NCBI RefSeq assembly: GCF_019880205.1
Contig: NZ_CP082292.1
Location: forward strand, 3,038,001-3,102,000
DNA length: 64,000 nt
Direction of reading: 5' to 3'
Source: Pantoea alfalfae
GTDB lineage: Bacteria > Pseudomonadota > Gammaproteobacteria > Enterobacterales > Enterobacteriaceae
Part shown: positions 10,336 through 21,902 of the stretch, piece by piece
How positions within the stretch are numbered: position 1 is the stretch's first letter
Layout of the letters: every line of letters starts with the position of its first letter
Notes under the pieces: model-generated
What the model saw: the letters and a program-made list of their open reading frames with translations, nothing else
Database searches by the model: none
What the model was told of the DNA's origin: nothing
Translations under genes and position numbers: made by a program

Positions 10336-10358
10336 GTGACGCCCTGCCCGGGCGTCAC
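10336..10358. terminator. Hairpin between yajO and pgpA
   Basis: GTGACGCCC (10336-10344) and GGGCGTCAC (10350-10358) form a 9-bp stem with a 5-nt loop in the convergent gap, followed on the plus strand by CTCTTAT. A shared weak terminator is likely. Confidence 0.65.
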
Positions 10359-10385
10359 CTCTTATCATGCGTTTAGCATCGACGT

Positions 10386-10883
10386 TTAACCCGCCAGCCA
10401 GACCCCAAAGCCATAGAGCATCGCCGCAGAAATCACGCCAGCAATAATGTCATCCACCATAATGCCCATGCCGCCATGTACATTGCGGTCAAACCAGCGA
10501 ATCGGCCAGGGTTTCCACATATCAAGAATACGGAACACGACAAAGCCGCCCAGTACCCATTGCCAGTTGTTAACCGGAATCGCCATCAGCGTAATCCACA
10601 TGCCGATGAACTCATCCCAGACAATACTGCCGTGATCGTGTACGCCCATATCTTTGGCGGTGCGATGGCAGAGATAGACACCGACGCAGATACCAACCAG
10701 CACAACCAGCGAATAGAGATCCTGCGGCAGAAAGGTCATCAGCCACCAGAATGGAATGGCCGCCAGCGATCCCATGGTACCAGGCACGACCGGGCTTAAT
10801 CCGCTGCCGAAACCGGTGGCCAGCAGATGCCAGGGATTGCTCATCCGCAGGCGGCTCTTCGCCACGTCGTTATTTAGTATCAA
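10386..10883 (-). CDS. pgpA: Phosphatidylglycerophosphatase A
   Basis: Inner-membrane phosphatase that converts phosphatidylglycerophosphate to phosphatidylglycerol. The PgpA pattern is clear: [22 protein letters not shown] near the start, [14 protein letters not shown] in the middle, and [17 protein letters not shown] near the end, with several membrane segments. The start is uncertain. No ATG precedes DVAKSRL, which is conserved with E. coli; TTG codons at 10892 and 10883 would include it, and the first ATG (10844) would cut it off. I prefer TTG 10883, with AAGG upstream, giving 165 residues and a 14-base overlap with thiL. Confidence 0.9.
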   Translation of the reverse strand: MILNNDVAKSRLRMSNPWHLLATGFGSGLSPVVPGTMGSLAAIPFWWLMTFLPQDLYSLVVLVGICVGVYLCHRTAKDMGVHDHGSIVWDEFIGMWITLMAIPVNNWQWVLGGFVVFRILDMWKPWPIRWFDRNVHGGMGIMVDDIIAGVISAAMLYGFGVWLAG

Positions 10884-11847
10884 AGTGATCAAACCCTTTA
10901 TGATGGAACGTGGCGGGCTTGCCATTATCCAGCAGCGTTAAGCCTTCTGATTCCGGTGCTATCTGTCCGATGCAGGTATAAGGCACGCCCAGATGCCCCA
11001 GCGCCACATCAAGCGCACCGCGATTCACTTCCGGCACGGTGAAGCAGAGTTCGTAATCTTCTCCGCCACTCAGCGCCCAGCGCAATACCTGCTCAGGATC
11101 GAAATGGTCACGCAGCGCCGCCGACAGCGGCAACGCATCCAGGTTAAGCCTTGCACCACAGCCGCTGGCTTTCAGCACGTGGCCGAGATCGGAAATCAGG
11201 CCATCGGAAAGGTCCACGGCTGAAGAGGCCAGCGAACGCAGTGCCTGGCCCTGCAGAATGCGTGGCATTGGGCGCAGATGCCGTTTAATCAACGCTTCAT
11301 GCACCGCCGGATCGCTGATGCGACAGTGATGCTGCAACAGCGCCAGACCCGCCGCGCTGTCACCCAGCGTGCCGGTCACGTAGATCCAGTCGCCCGGCTT
11401 CGCACCGGAGCGTTTCAGGGCGCGGCCCTGCGGCACCAGACCGTGAATCGCCAGCGTCAGGCTCAGCGGGCCACGGGTCGTGTCGCCACCCACCAGCTGC
11501 ATGTCGTAATATTCCAGCAGTTCAAACAGGCTTTCGCTAAAGGCGGAGAGCCAGCTCTCATCGACCTGCGGCAGCGTTAAGGCCAGCGTCAGCCACGCGG
11601 GATCGGCACCCATGGCAGCAAGGTCGCTAAGATTCACAGCCAGCGCTTTGTAGCCCAGATCGGCAGGATGGATATCCCGTAAGAAGTGCACACCCGCGAC
11701 CAGGGTATCGGTGCTGATCGCCAGCGTCTGTTTTTCCGGCACGCTAAGTAACGCACAATCGTCACCGATGCCGAGTTCGACATCACGGCGGCTGCGTGTT
11801 CTGCGGTTGAAGTAGCGTGCGATGAGTTCAAATTCACCACAAGACAT
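10870..11847 (-). CDS. thiL: Thiamine-monophosphate kinase
   Basis: Cytosolic ATP-dependent kinase converting thiamine phosphate to thiamine diphosphate, the active cofactor. It has 325 residues as in E. coli and the AIR-synthase-related fold: GIGDDCALL near the N-terminus, [23 protein letters not shown], and the C-terminal [13 protein letters not shown]. It overlaps pgpA at its 3' end. Unlike the tightly joined E. coli nusB-thiL pair, a strong hairpin with a T-run separates nusB from this gene. Confidence 0.96.
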   Translation of the reverse strand: MSCGEFELIARYFNRRTRSRRDVELGIGDDCALLSVPEKQTLAISTDTLVAGVHFLRDIHPADLGYKALAVNLSDLAAMGADPAWLTLALTLPQVDESWLSAFSESLFELLEYYDMQLVGGDTTRGPLSLTLAIHGLVPQGRALKRSGAKPGDWIYVTGTLGDSAAGLALLQHHCRISDPAVHEALIKRHLRPMPRILQGQALRSLASSAVDLSDGLISDLGHVLKASGCGARLNLDALPLSAALRDHFDPEQVLRWALSGGEDYELCFTVPEVNRGALDVALGHLGVPYTCIGQIAPESEGLTLLDNGKPATFHHKGFDHFDTK

Positions 11848-11873
11848 AATTGCGTTCCGCTTAACTCTTCATG

Positions 11874-11900
11874 AAAAAAGGCCGGCAAGCCGGCCTTTTT
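11874..11900 (-). terminator. Strong terminator between nusB and thiL
   Basis: GGCCGGC (11880-11886), AA, GCCGGCC (11889-11895), flanked by six A on one side and five T on the other. Read in the direction of the genes it is stem then TTTTTT, starting 2 bases past the nusB stop and ending 26 bases before the thiL ATG, so it should lower read-through into thiL-pgpA. Confidence 0.85.
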
Positions 11901-11902
11901 GT

Positions 11903-12322
11903 TTATTTGCGATGGGGTCGAATTTGTGGACCGGCTTTATCCAGCACGCCGTTGACAAATTTATGGCTGTCTTCGGCACCGAAGACTTTCGCCAGCTCAA
12001 TGCCTTCGTTGATGGCCACTTTATAGGGCACATCATCACGTTTGCTCAGCTCATACAGCGAGATGCGCAGGATAGCTTTTTCTACCTGGCCCAGCTCTTC
12101 GAGCTGACGCGACAGATAAGGCTTCATCAATCCATCCAGATACGCACTGTTGGTCGCCACACCGGACAGCAGTTCGCGGAAGTAGGTAATGTCGACGTCT
12201 TTGACGTCCTGTTCCGCCAGAAACTGGTATTCCACATCGGCAATGTCGTTATTCGACAACTGCCAGGAGTAAAGCGCCTGAACAGCGCACTCACGGGCGC
12301 GACGACGAGCAGCAGGTTTCAC
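11903..12322 (-). CDS. nusB: Transcription antitermination factor NusB
   Basis: 139-residue all-helical RNA-binding protein that, with NusE (S10), binds boxA RNA to allow antitermination of rRNA operons. The start [23 protein letters not shown] and the arginine-rich N-terminus match E. coli NusB, as do [29 protein letters not shown] and the short basic tail. It follows ribH by 19 bases, the usual ribH-nusB order. The terminator at its end is noteworthy because NusB itself modulates termination. Confidence 0.97.
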   Translation of the reverse strand: MKPAARRRARECAVQALYSWQLSNNDIADVEYQFLAEQDVKDVDITYFRELLSGVATNSAYLDGLMKPYLSRQLEELGQVEKAILRISLYELSKRDDVPYKVAINEGIELAKVFGAEDSHKFVNGVLDKAGPQIRPHRK

Positions 12323-12341
12323 AAAATTCCCCTTACAAAAA

Positions 12342-12812
12342 TCAGGCTTTAATGGCTTTCAATACGTTAATCATTTCGAGCGCAGTCAGCGCCGCTTCAG
12401 CACCTTTATTACCCGCTTTGGTGCCGGCACGCTCAATGGCCTGCTCGATGCTTTCAGTGGTCAGCACGCCGAACGCGACAGGAATGTCGCTGTTCATGGC
12501 AACGCTGGCGATACCGGAGCTGGCTTCACCCGCCACATATTCGAAGTGCGCAGTGCCACCACGAATAACGGTGCCGAGTGCGATAATCGCATCATATTTG
12601 CCGGTGTTTGCCAGGGCACGGGCTGCCAGCGGCAGTTCGTAGGCACCCGGCACCCAGACTACGGTGATATTGTCATCTTTGACCTGGCCGATACGTTTCA
12701 GGGCATCAACTGCGCCATCCAGCAGGCTGTCATTAATGAAGTTGTTAAAACGCGCGATGACGATGGCAACATTGGCCTCAGGCGTTGCAACAGCAGCTTC
12801 GATAACTTTCAT
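12342..12812 (-). CDS. ribH: 6,7-dimethyl-8-ribityllumazine synthase
   Basis: Cytosolic enzyme (named ribE in E. coli) condensing ribulose-derived butanone phosphate with the pyrimidine intermediate to make lumazine, the penultimate step of riboflavin synthesis; it assembles into 60-mer capsids. The start [20 protein letters not shown] gives 156 residues, the E. coli length, with AGGATAAGT upstream; a longer in-frame start at 12866 is unlikely. Signature segments: [33 protein letters not shown] (catalytic His), and [10 protein letters not shown]. Confidence 0.96.
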   Translation of the reverse strand: MKVIEAAVATPEANVAIVIARFNNFINDSLLDGAVDALKRIGQVKDDNITVVWVPGAYELPLAARALANTGKYDAIIALGTVIRGGTAHFEYVAGEASSGIASVAMNSDIPVAFGVLTTESIEQAIERAGTKAGNKGAEAALTALEMINVLKAIKA

Positions 12813-12902
12813 ACTTATCCTTTCAGGGGTTTGGTTGGCCCCGCGCAGGGGGGCGGATTCTATCATACTCTTAGGCGGCGTGCTCTCGCTTTTCCGGGCA
12901 TG

Positions 12903-14003
12903 CTATTGCGGTGTCAGGGTCAGACGTAAATCGTCACCGACCTGCCGGACATCGCTGAAACGGAACGCAGGCGCGTCAGCCAGCTGGCTGAGCCCCGGCA
13001 GCTGACACAAGCCGCGTCCTTCATGGCCTAATAGCTTAGGTGCCAGATAAACGATCAGTTCATCCACCAGCCCGGCCTGTAACAGGGCACCAGCCAGCGT
13101 GGCACCCGCTTCAACCCAGACGCTGTTAATCTGTCGCTGTCCCAGCAGCATCATCATCGCCACCCGATCCAGGTGCTGTTCGCGCAGCGGAACGGCGATT
13201 TGCGTCACGCTGGCGGGCCAGTGCTGCTGATCCGGCTGATGACGCATCAGCCAGGTTTCGCCCGGCTGGGAGATGAGCCGATGCTGCGGCGTCACGCGAT
13301 TCTGGCTGTCGATAATCACACGTACCGGCTGACGCAGTTGCTGTTCATCAACCAGAGCCTGGCTGTCGGTATTGAGTTCAGACCAGCGCACTGTCAGAGA
13401 GGGATCGTCCGCCAGCACCGTGGCGCTGCTGCTGAGAATGGCGGCGCTTTGCGCCCGCAGACGCTGCACATCACGGCGTGCAGCCTCAGAGGTGATCCAC
13501 TGACTTTCGCCACTGGCCATGGCCGTGCGGCCATCCAGCGATGCGCCCAGCTTAAGCTGAATCCAGGGAAAGCCGGTGCGCATGCGCTTGAGGAAGCCGC
13601 GATTCAGTGCTTCTGCTTCCTGCATCATCAGACCATGGCTGACGTCAATGCCCGCCTGATGCAGACGGTGCAGTCCGCGCCCCGCGACCTGCGGATTCGG
13701 GTCCTGCATAGCGGCGACGACACGGGTTACACCTGCGGCGATCAGCGCATCACAGCAGGGCGGCGTGCGGCCATGATGGCTGCACGGCTCCAGCGTGACA
13801 TAGGCAGTTGCGCCACGCGCTTTCTCGCCAGCCATGCGCAGCGCGTAGACCTCAGCATGGGGTTCACCGGCACGCTGATGCCAGCCCTCACCCACGACTT
13901 CGCCATCGCGCACAATCACACAGCCGACATTCGGGTTCGGCATGGTCGTAAAACGGCCGCGTCGCGCCAGTTCCAGCGCACGCGCCATGTAGCGTTCGTC
14001 CAT
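12903..14003 (-). CDS. ribD: Bifunctional riboflavin biosynthesis deaminase/reductase RibD
   Basis: Two-domain cytosolic enzyme catalysing deamination and then NADPH reduction of the pyrimidine precursor of riboflavin. The N-terminal deaminase has the zinc ligands in EPHAEVYALRMAG (His, catalytic Glu) and VTLEPCSHHGRTPPCCDALI (two Cys), about residues 47-85. The C-terminal reductase starts near RPVRVIIDSQNRVTP, with preceding LGASLDGRTAM. It has 366 residues, against 367 in E. coli. It lies 3 bases after the nrdR stop and 90 bases before ribH, the standard nrdR-ribD-ribH-nusB string. Confidence 0.97.
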   Translation of the reverse strand: MDERYMARALELARRGRFTTMPNPNVGCVIVRDGEVVGEGWHQRAGEPHAEVYALRMAGEKARGATAYVTLEPCSHHGRTPPCCDALIAAGVTRVVAAMQDPNPQVAGRGLHRLHQAGIDVSHGLMMQEAEALNRGFLKRMRTGFPWIQLKLGASLDGRTAMASGESQWITSEAARRDVQRLRAQSAAILSSSATVLADDPSLTVRWSELNTDSQALVDEQQLRQPVRVIIDSQNRVTPQHRLISQPGETWLMRHQPDQQHWPASVTQIAVPLREQHLDRVAMMMLLGQRQINSVWVEAGATLAGALLQAGLVDELIVYLAPKLLGHEGRGLCQLPGLSQLADAPAFRFSDVRQVGDDLRLTLTPQ

Positions 14004-14006
14004 ACT

Positions 14007-14456
14007 TTAATCCTGTAACCGGGCGATCTCTTCGCCAAAATCGCGAATATCTTCAAAGCTGCGGTAAACCGAGGCGAAGCGAATATAGGCGACTTTATCG
14101 AGCTTCTTAAGCTCATCCATCACCAGATTGCCAATCAGCTTACTGGGGATCTCACGTTCGCCAGTGGCGCGCAGCTGCGTTTTAATATGGTTTACGGCGC
14201 TTTCCACCGCGTCAGCGCTGACCGGACGCTTCTCAAGCGCTTTCATCATCCCGCTGGCCATTTTGTCTTCATTGAAAGGCTCGCGCACATCATTGCTTTT
14301 CACCACGCGGGGCATCACCAGTTCCGCCACCTCAAAGGTGGTGAAGCGTTCATGACACATCAGACACTGGCGACGGCGTCGCACCGAGGAGCCTTCACTA
14401 ACCAGACGAGAATCAATCACTTTGGTGTCGACAGCGGAGCAGAATGGGCAATGCAT
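14007..14456 (-). CDS. nrdR: Transcriptional repressor NrdR
   Basis: 149-residue zinc-ribbon/ATP-cone repressor of ribonucleotide reductase genes that senses ATP/dATP. The zinc ribbon is visible: [16 protein letters not shown] with its CxxC, and [16 protein letters not shown] with the second CxxC. The ATP-cone follows ([26 protein letters not shown]). I chose the ATG of MHCPFCS as the conserved start; an upstream in-frame codon at 14516 is not conserved. First gene of the nrdR-ribD-ribH-nusB block. Confidence 0.97.
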   Translation of the reverse strand: MHCPFCSAVDTKVIDSRLVSEGSSVRRRRQCLMCHERFTTFEVAELVMPRVVKSNDVREPFNEDKMASGMMKALEKRPVSADAVESAVNHIKTQLRATGEREIPSKLIGNLVMDELKKLDKVAYIRFASVYRSFEDIRDFGEEIARLQD

Positions 14457-14642
14457 GACGTTTCCTGACGCGAGAGTGATGGGCCACACAGTGTAGCGCG
14501 AACTGTGAATCAACAAAATCTCTTCCGTGTCTTTCGTGGGCTTCTCATCGCAGGATAAACGATGCTAAATTTCGTCTGCGGCAAAAGGGACTACGCTTTA
14601 AGAGCGGCAATTAAAATTTTCCACTAACACATTGGAGGTTGT

Positions 14643-15080
14643 ATGGGTCTGTTTAACTTTGTGAAAGAAGCCGGTGAAAAACTCTGGGACGCCGTACATG
14701 GCGGTGAAGACCAGAATAAAAAGCTACAGGATCACATCAACAAGCTCGGCTTGCCAGACAGCGACAAGGTGGACGTAAAAGTTAATGGTGATACCGTCAC
14801 CGTGACCGGCGATGGCCTTTCTCAGGAACTGAAAGAGAAGATTCTGATCGCGGCAGGTAATGTGGCAGGCATCACGAAAGTGGAAGACAAGGTCACCGTC
14901 ACAGACAGCGCGGCCGAGTCAGAGCTTTATACCGTAAAAAAAGGCGACACGCTGAGCGCTATTTCTAAACAGGTTTATGGCAACGCTAACGAATATAACA
15001 AGATTTTCGAAGCGAATAAGCCAATGCTCACCCATCCTGATAAGATCTATCCTGGCCAGGTTTTACGTATTCCAAAATAA
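14643..15080 (+). CDS. kbp: Potassium-binding BON-LysM protein Kbp (YgaU)
   Basis: 145-residue protein matching E. coli Kbp/YgaU almost throughout. It begins [20 protein letters not shown], has a BON domain (about 25-90, [21 protein letters not shown]) and a C-terminal LysM domain (about 97-143, [19 protein letters not shown]...YPGQVLRIP). E. coli Kbp is a cytoplasmic K+ sensor needed for growth at high external K+; no signal peptide is present here either. An ATTGGAGGTTGT ribosome site precedes the ATG. In E. coli this gene lies elsewhere on the chromosome; here it leads yajI by 16 bases, so the pair may share a transcript. Confidence 0.95.
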   Translation: MGLFNFVKEAGEKLWDAVHGGEDQNKKLQDHINKLGLPDSDKVDVKVNGDTVTVTGDGLSQELKEKILIAAGNVAGITKVEDKVTVTDSAAESELYTVKKGDTLSAISKQVYGNANEYNKIFEANKPMLTHPDKIYPGQVLRIPK

Positions 15081-15096
15081 CGGACAAGGATCACTT

Positions 15097-15675
15097 ATGA
15101 GCAGGATGGTTTGGGTTCCGGTGGCGTTCTCACTGGTGGCGCTGAGCGGCTGCAGTAGCAGTGCAGGTAACCCGCAGGTCAGAGAGCTGCACCAGGAAGT
15201 GAGTCAGCTCAATCAGCAGATGCAGCATCTGACCACACAGGCCAGCGCGCTGGAGATTCAGGGGCAGCTTAACAGCCAGTTGCAGCAAGGTGCCTGGCTG
15301 GTGCCACAGGCGAACACGCCAGTGGCGTTGCAGACTCAGCTCGGCACGCTGAGACTGACGCTCTCCCCTGTCACTGCAGAAGCCAGCGGCTCGCGGGCAA
15401 CCCTGACCGTACGCTCAATGGACGATCGGCCTTTGCCCGCCCTGCATGCGACGGTGATCTGGGGTGAACTCGACCCGGCGACCGGTAAACCGCTGAGCAG
15501 TGACAGTCTGACTCAGACGGTCGCGGTGCCTGCCTCGCTGCTGCCGCAGCATTCGGCGACGATCCCGTTGCGTCTCAGTGGCCTGACCCCGGAGCAACTG
15601 GGTTATGTCCGCGTGCATAACGTGTCCGCTGCCACCCCGTCCCAGACCTCCCCTGCGGCACCTGCTAACCCTTAA
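15097..15675 (+). CDS. yajI: DUF3251 lipoprotein YajI
   Basis: 192-residue predicted lipoprotein. The signal peptide MSRMVWVPVAFSLVALSGC ends in the lipobox LSGC with Cys19 as the lipidation site and SSS following, which suggests outer-membrane sorting. A short coiled region (VRELHQEVSQLNQQMQHL, about 28-45) precedes a beta-rich DUF3251 domain. Start at the ATG behind CAAGGATCACTT; a longer frame from 14977 overlaps kbp out of frame and is not real. Function unknown. In E. coli yajI also neighbours nrdR. Confidence 0.88.
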   Translation: MSRMVWVPVAFSLVALSGCSSSAGNPQVRELHQEVSQLNQQMQHLTTQASALEIQGQLNSQLQQGAWLVPQANTPVALQTQLGTLRLTLSPVTAEASGSRATLTVRSMDDRPLPALHATVIWGELDPATGKPLSSDSLTQTVAVPASLLPQHSATIPLRLSGLTPEQLGYVRVHNVSAATPSQTSPAAPANP

Positions 15676-15690
15676 CCGTGGTGCAAAAAA

Positions 15691-15720
15691 AACGGGCAGC
15701 CAAAAGGCTGCCCGTTTTTA
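15691..15720. terminator. Bidirectional terminator between yajI and secF
   Basis: AACGGGCAGCC (15691-15701), AAAA loop, GGCTGCCCGTT (15706-15716), preceded by six A and followed by T, serving both converging transcripts. Confidence 0.92.
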
Positions 15721-15734
15721 TTACTGACGCGCGA

Positions 15735-16703
15735 TTAAGGCAGGATAGAAGGCTGATCGGCGCCCTCTTTCTCGACTTTCTGCACCATCATATGTTCACG
15801 CTTCATGCCCAGCTTCAGCGCCAGCGCCGAAGAGACATAAATGGATGAGATCGTACCAATCGTCACACCAATCAGCATGGTCAGTGAGAAGCCTTTCAGC
15901 AGCGCACCACCAAATATGAAGAGGATGAGGATCATCGCCAGCGTCGTCAGTGAGGTAATCAGGGTACGGCTTAACGTCTGGGTCAGTGATACGTTCGTAA
16001 TATCGTAAGAACTGCCGCGACGGATCTTGCGGAAGTTTTCGCGAATACGGTCAGAGACCACGATTTTATCGTTAAGCGAGTAGCCAATTACCGACATCAG
16101 CGAGGCAACAATCGTCAGGTCGATTTCAATGCGGAACAGCGCCAGCAGGCCGCAGGTGATGATCACGTCATGCGCCAGCGCCAGCACGGTGCCCAGTGCC
16201 AGACGCCACTCAAAGCGGAAACCGATATAGATCAGAATCGCAATCAGCGCCGATAGCAGGGCCATCGCACCCGCCTGCGCCAGGTCGCTGCCCACACTCG
16301 GCCCCACGAACTCAATGCGCTTAACGGTGGCGTTTTGCTGCGTAGTCTGGTTGATCACCGACACCACTTTATTGCCTAACTCGGTACCTGCCGGGCCGGT
16401 AACCGGTGCCATACGCACCATGACGTCACGGCTGCTGCCAAAGTTCTGCACCAGCGGCTCGTCAAAGCCCGCTTTCACCAGTTCGCTACGCAGCGTGTCC
16501 AGATCGGCGGGTTTCTCCAGCGCGATCTCAATCACCGTACCCCCGGTGAAATCAAGGCCCCAGTTAAAACCACGCACGCCCACGATCGCAATCGCGGCCA
16601 CAATCAGCAGTCCCGAAATGATGAAGGCCAGCTTATCCCAGCGCATAAAGTCGACGACTTTACGCCCGTGGTTTAACTGCTCAATGTTATATTCCTGTGC
16701 CAC
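15735..16703 (-). CDS. secF: Protein translocase subunit SecF
   Basis: 322-residue inner-membrane RND-family protein that works with SecD and YajC to drive preprotein export using the proton gradient. The start is GTG 16703 ([20 protein letters not shown]) with GAGGAGTGC upstream, matching the E. coli N-terminus; in-frame codons further upstream lie in secD. The first membrane segment is [18 protein letters not shown], then the [16 protein letters not shown] motif, the periplasmic domain, and five further segments, including the conserved [17 protein letters not shown]. It lies 10 bases after secD. Confidence 0.96.
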   Translation of the reverse strand: MAQEYNIEQLNHGRKVVDFMRWDKLAFIISGLLIVAAIAIVGVRGFNWGLDFTGGTVIEIALEKPADLDTLRSELVKAGFDEPLVQNFGSSRDVMVRMAPVTGPAGTELGNKVVSVINQTTQQNATVKRIEFVGPSVGSDLAQAGAMALLSALIAILIYIGFRFEWRLALGTVLALAHDVIITCGLLALFRIEIDLTIVASLMSVIGYSLNDKIVVSDRIRENFRKIRRGSSYDITNVSLTQTLSRTLITSLTTLAMILILFIFGGALLKGFSLTMLIGVTIGTISSIYVSSALALKLGMKREHMMVQKVEKEGADQPSILP

Positions 16704-16713
16704 AACGCACTCC

Positions 16714-18561
16714 TCAGATAGACAGCTTGTTGATGCGTTTGCCACCGTAAACCAGGTTAACAATGGCACGGGTACCGATAATCGCGGTGAACATTGAGGT
16801 CGCGATACCAATTGCGGTGGTAATCGCAAAGCCTTTGATCGAACCGGTGCCGACCGCGTAAAGAATGATAACTTTGATCAGGGTGGTCACGTTCGCATCG
16901 ACAATACTGGAGAAGGCGCCTTTGTAGCCTTCATGAATTGCCTGCTGAACCGAGCGCCCGTTTCGCAGCTCTTCTTTAATACGTTCGTTAATCAGTACGT
17001 TGGCATCAACTGCCACCGCCAGCGTTAACACGATACCGGCAATACCGGGCATGGTCAGGGTCGCGCCAGGCAGCAGGGACATGATGCCGACAATCAGCAC
17101 CAGGTTAACCAGCAGCGCACTCGTCGCAATCAGACCAAACTTTTTATAGAACACCACCATAAAGAGGATCGAGGCGAGCAGACCCCACAGGCAGGCTTCC
17201 AGACCCTGAGTAATGTTCTGCTGACCCATGGTCGGCCCGATAGTACGCTCTTCCACAATCTGGATGGGCGCAATCAACGCACCGGCACGCAGCAGCAGCG
17301 ACAGCTGACGCGCTTCGTTCGGGTTATTGATACCGGTGATGCGGAAGCTGTTCCCCAGGCGAGACTGGATATTAGCGACGTTAATCACCTCTTCCTGTTT
17401 CACCAGAACTGAACGACCGTTGGCATCTTTTTTACCGCTGTCCTTGTACTCCACAAACAGGGTCGCCATCGGCTTGCCGATGTTGTCCTTAGTGAAGTTG
17501 GACATGATGTTACCGCCTGCGCCATCCAGTGAAATGTTCACCTGTGGCTGGTTGTACTCATCCATGCTGGAGGTTGAGTCGGTGATATGGTCACCGGTCA
17601 GAATTACCCGCTTGTAGAGCACGACCGGCTGGCCATCGCGCATATCTTTCACTTCAGAGTCACCCGGTACACGCCCACTGGCCGCCGCAGTAGGATCCAC
17701 GCTGGTGTTAACCAGACGGAATTCCAGCGTCGCGGTGGCACCCAGAATCTCTTTGGCGCGCGCCGTATCCTGAATACCCGGTAGCTCAACCACAATACGA
17801 TCGGAACCCTGACGCTGAACCAGTGGTTCAGCTACGCCCAGCTGGTTTACACGGTTACGCAGAATCGTAATGTTCTGCTGAACCGCATATTCACGCGCTT
17901 CGCTGAGACGGGCATCGCTCATGGTGGCACGCAGCGCATCACTGCCGCTGCTGTTGATCACCAGATCCTGATGACGGGAACTCAGCCAGGAGATCGCCGC
18001 ATCACGACTGGCAGCGTCACGGAAACGAATTTCCACGCCGTAGTTCGCGATTTTATTGACGTTGGTGTAGGGGATATTTTTAGTGCGCAGGTCGCTACGC
18101 AGCGTGTCAGCATTCTGCTCCTGCAGCTTACTGAGCGCGGTGTCCATGTCCACTTCCATCAGGAAGTGCACACCACCACGCAAATCGAGACCGAGTTTCA
18201 TCGGCTCTGCTGACAGCATCGTCAGCCAGCGCGGCGTGGCGGGCGCAAGGTTCAGCGCGACAACGTAGTTTTCACCCAGCGCTTTCATGATCGCTTCACG
18301 GGCGCGTAACTGCACATCCGTATTATTGAAGCGCGCGGTAATCGCACCATTTTCCAGCGCAACAGATTTGCTCTGGATATTGTCTTGTTTTAATACGGAC
18401 TGAATTTGATCCAACGTCTGCTCACTGGCGGCGCTTCCGCGCGCACCAGTGATTTGAACGGCCGGATCCTCACCATACAGGTTGGGAAGCGCATAGAGCA
18501 GGCCGACGAGAATCACGACGACCAGCATTACGTACTTCCACAAAGGATAACGATTTAACAC
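16714..18561 (-). CDS. secD: Protein translocase subunit SecD
   Basis: 615-residue inner-membrane RND-family subunit of the SecDF export motor, the same length as E. coli SecD. It starts at GTG 18561 ([16 protein letters not shown]...), the family start; the longer frame to 18663 overlaps yajC. Features: N-terminal membrane segment, large periplasmic P1 region, [37 protein letters not shown], and the C-terminal membrane domain with [20 protein letters not shown] bearing the conserved transmembrane Asp. Part of yajC-secD-secF, downstream of queA-tgt. Confidence 0.97.
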   Translation of the reverse strand: MLNRYPLWKYVMLVVVILVGLLYALPNLYGEDPAVQITGARGSAASEQTLDQIQSVLKQDNIQSKSVALENGAITARFNNTDVQLRAREAIMKALGENYVVALNLAPATPRWLTMLSAEPMKLGLDLRGGVHFLMEVDMDTALSKLQEQNADTLRSDLRTKNIPYTNVNKIANYGVEIRFRDAASRDAAISWLSSRHQDLVINSSGSDALRATMSDARLSEAREYAVQQNITILRNRVNQLGVAEPLVQRQGSDRIVVELPGIQDTARAKEILGATATLEFRLVNTSVDPTAAASGRVPGDSEVKDMRDGQPVVLYKRVILTGDHITDSTSSMDEYNQPQVNISLDGAGGNIMSNFTKDNIGKPMATLFVEYKDSGKKDANGRSVLVKQEEVINVANIQSRLGNSFRITGINNPNEARQLSLLLRAGALIAPIQIVEERTIGPTMGQQNITQGLEACLWGLLASILFMVVFYKKFGLIATSALLVNLVLIVGIMSLLPGATLTMPGIAGIVLTLAVAVDANVLINERIKEELRNGRSVQQAIHEGYKGAFSSIVDANVTTLIKVIILYAVGTGSIKGFAITTAIGIATSMFTAIIGTRAIVNLVYGGKRINKLSI

Positions 18562-18586
18562 GGCAGTTCCCTTAGGGAAGAAAGAA

Positions 18587-18918
18587 TTACAGCGCCTTGA
18601 TAGTGCCCTTCGGCAGCACGGCGGCGACGAAATCACGTTTAATGACGACTTCATTGGTGTCATTCAGCGCAATAGCTACGTAGCCCGTGTCAGAGACTTT
18701 CGTTACGCGGCCTACCAGGCCACCGCTGGTCAGCACTTCATCACCCTTAGAGATGGAATCCATCAGCTTCTTGTGCTCTTTCGCACGTTTCTGCTGCGGA
18801 CGCAGGATCATGAAATAGAAAATCAGACCAAACACCACCAGCATGATCACCAGAGAATACGGACTTCCCTGAGACGGAGCGCCTGCTGCGGCCACGGCGT
18901 CAGAAATGAATAAGCTCA

Positions 18919-18919
<1 letters not shown>
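18587..18919 (-). CDS. yajC: Sec translocon accessory subunit YajC
   Basis: 110-residue single-pass inner-membrane protein that associates with SecD-SecF. Membrane segment about [32 protein letters not shown], followed by a small cytoplasmic domain with [19 protein letters not shown]. Its ATG shares one base with the tgt stop (TAATG), so translation is coupled. Confidence 0.97.
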
Positions 18920-20106
<1,187 letters not shown>

Positions 20107-20146
20107 TCATTCGCACGACAGGCGATTCCGGCTATCGGTTAATAAA

Positions 20147-21217
20147 TCAGTCGCCCACTTTTTCCAGCGGCGCCTGCGGATTTTTGCTGATAAACATCGC
20201 GTCGCCATAACTGAAGAAACGATATTGCTCAGCCACGGCTGCGCGGTACGCGGCCATGGTGTGCTGATAACCGGCAAACGCCGAGACCAGCATAATCAGA
20301 GTCGATTCGGGCAGGTGGAAGTTGGTGATCAGTGCATCGATCACCTGATACTCATAGCCCGGATAGATGAAAATCTGGGTATCGTCGAAGAACGGCGCAA
20401 TCAGGGCATCCTGACTCGCTTTGGCGGCGCTCTCCAGCGAACGAACGGAGGTGGTGCCGACAGCGACCACCTTATTGCCACGCGCTTTGCAGGCCAGTAC
20501 TGCGTCGACAACCTCCTGCGGCACTTCGGCATACTCCGCGTGCATGTGATGCTCTTCGATGGTCTCGACACGCACCGGCTGGAAGGTGCCAGCACCGACA
20601 TGCAGCGTCACAAAGGCCATATCAATGCCCTTCTCTTTCAGTGCCTGCAGCAGCGGTTCATCGAAGTGCAGACCGGCGGTCGGCGCCGCCACAGCACCCG
20701 GACGGGCGCTGTAAACCGTCTGGTAAAGTTCGCGATCCGCCTCTTCATCCGGACGGTCAATATACGGCGGCAAAGGCATGTGGCCGACGCTGTTGAGGAT
20801 GTCGAGCACCGCGCGCTCATCATCAAACGCGATCTCAAACAGGGCATCGTGACGTGCCACCATGGTCGCTTTCACGCTCTCATCTTCGCCCAGCAGCAGT
20901 TCTGCCCCCGGTTTTGGCGCTTTTGAGGCGCGCACATGTGCCAGCACGCGCTTGTCGTCGAGCATCCGCTCCACCAGCATCTCGATTTTGCCGCCGCTGG
21001 CTTTACGGCCAAAGACGCGCGCCGGAATCACGCGGGTGTTGTTGAACACCAGCAGATCGCCTGGATTCAGCTTATCCAGCACGTCGGTGAAAACACCGTG
21101 CGACAGCGCACCGCTGGGACCGTCGAGCGACAGCAGACGACAGCCGCTGCGCTGCGCCTGGGGATAGTGAGCAATCAGGGATTCGGGCAGTTCAAAAGCA
21201 AAATCGGCGACACGCAT
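20147..21217 (-). CDS. queA: S-adenosylmethionine:tRNA ribosyltransferase-isomerase
   Basis: 356-residue cytosolic enzyme that turns preQ1-tRNA into epoxyqueuosine-tRNA, using SAM as ribosyl donor. The start [20 protein letters not shown] is the family start; another ATG two codons upstream (21223) is possible. Family segments: [47 protein letters not shown], and [18 protein letters not shown]. First gene of the queA-tgt-yajC-secD-secF run, divergent from acpH across about 100 bases. Confidence 0.96.
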   Translation of the reverse strand: MRVADFAFELPESLIAHYPQAQRSGCRLLSLDGPSGALSHGVFTDVLDKLNPGDLLVFNNTRVIPARVFGRKASGGKIEMLVERMLDDKRVLAHVRASKAPKPGAELLLGEDESVKATMVARHDALFEIAFDDERAVLDILNSVGHMPLPPYIDRPDEEADRELYQTVYSARPGAVAAPTAGLHFDEPLLQALKEKGIDMAFVTLHVGAGTFQPVRVETIEEHHMHAEYAEVPQEVVDAVLACKARGNKVVAVGTTSVRSLESAAKASQDALIAPFFDDTQIFIYPGYEYQVIDALITNFHLPESTLIMLVSAFAGYQHTMAAYRAAVAEQYRFFSYGDAMFISKNPQAPLEKVGD

Positions 21218-21320
21218 TGACATGTTCTTTCTCAGGCAAAAACAGGCGGCACAGTTTAGCGGAAAACCGACCAATTCTGAACAACTGGCTGCGCAAAGGC
21301 AGTTCTGCCTATAATGCGGC

Positions 21321-21902
21321 ATGAACTTTCTTGCTCATCTCCATCTGGCTAAGCTGGCCGACAGCTCCCTTCTCGGCAATTTAATGGCCGATTTTGTGCG
21401 TGGCAACCCGCACCAGCACTGGTCCGCGCCTGTCGCAGACGGCATTCTGATGCATCGTCGTCTGGATGTGATGACCGATGCACTGCCGGAAGTACGCAGC
21501 GCCCGTCAGCTGTTCCGTGCGGAAACCTATCGTGTGGCCCCGATTACGCTGGACGTCATCTGGGACCATTTTCTGGCCCGTCACTGGCAGCAATTTACGC
21601 CCGACCAGACGCTGGTGCAGTTTTCTGCCACCGCCGAGCGCGAAATCCTGCCGCAGCTGGCCGACACGCCCGTAGAGTTTCAGGCACTCAACGCGGTGAT
21701 GTGGCGCGAGCGCTGGTTCGAGCATTATGCCCAGCCTGCCCGGCTGGAGCGGGTGCTGCACGGCATGGCCAGCCGCCGTCCCCGCCTGTCGGCACTGCGC
21801 GACTCCTACCACGATTTCATCCAACATTATGATCAGCTGGAAGCGCTGTTTTTTGTTTTTTATCCGCGTTTAATGGCGCTGGCGACCAGCAGAACCCTGT
21901 AA
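21321..21902 (+). CDS. acpH: Acyl carrier protein phosphodiesterase
   Basis: 193-residue cytosolic HD-fold hydrolase (YajB) that removes 4'-phosphopantetheine from holo-ACP. It matches E. coli AcpH in length and in segments [24 protein letters not shown], and [13 protein letters not shown], which hold the metal-site His/Asp residues, with a further [12 protein letters not shown]. It is divergent from queA, as in E. coli. Confidence 0.95.
   Translation: MNFLAHLHLAKLADSSLLGNLMADFVRGNPHQHWSAPVADGILMHRRLDVMTDALPEVRSARQLFRAETYRVAPITLDVIWDHFLARHWQQFTPDQTLVQFSATAEREILPQLADTPVEFQALNAVMWRERWFEHYAQPARLERVLHGMASRRPRLSALRDSYHDFIQHYDQLEALFFVFYPRLMALATSRTL

Noticed and set aside
12813..12902. FMN riboswitch ahead of ribH
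   Set aside because: The gap is only 90 bases and lacks the conserved RFN element; the riboswitch usually sits at ribB in this group.
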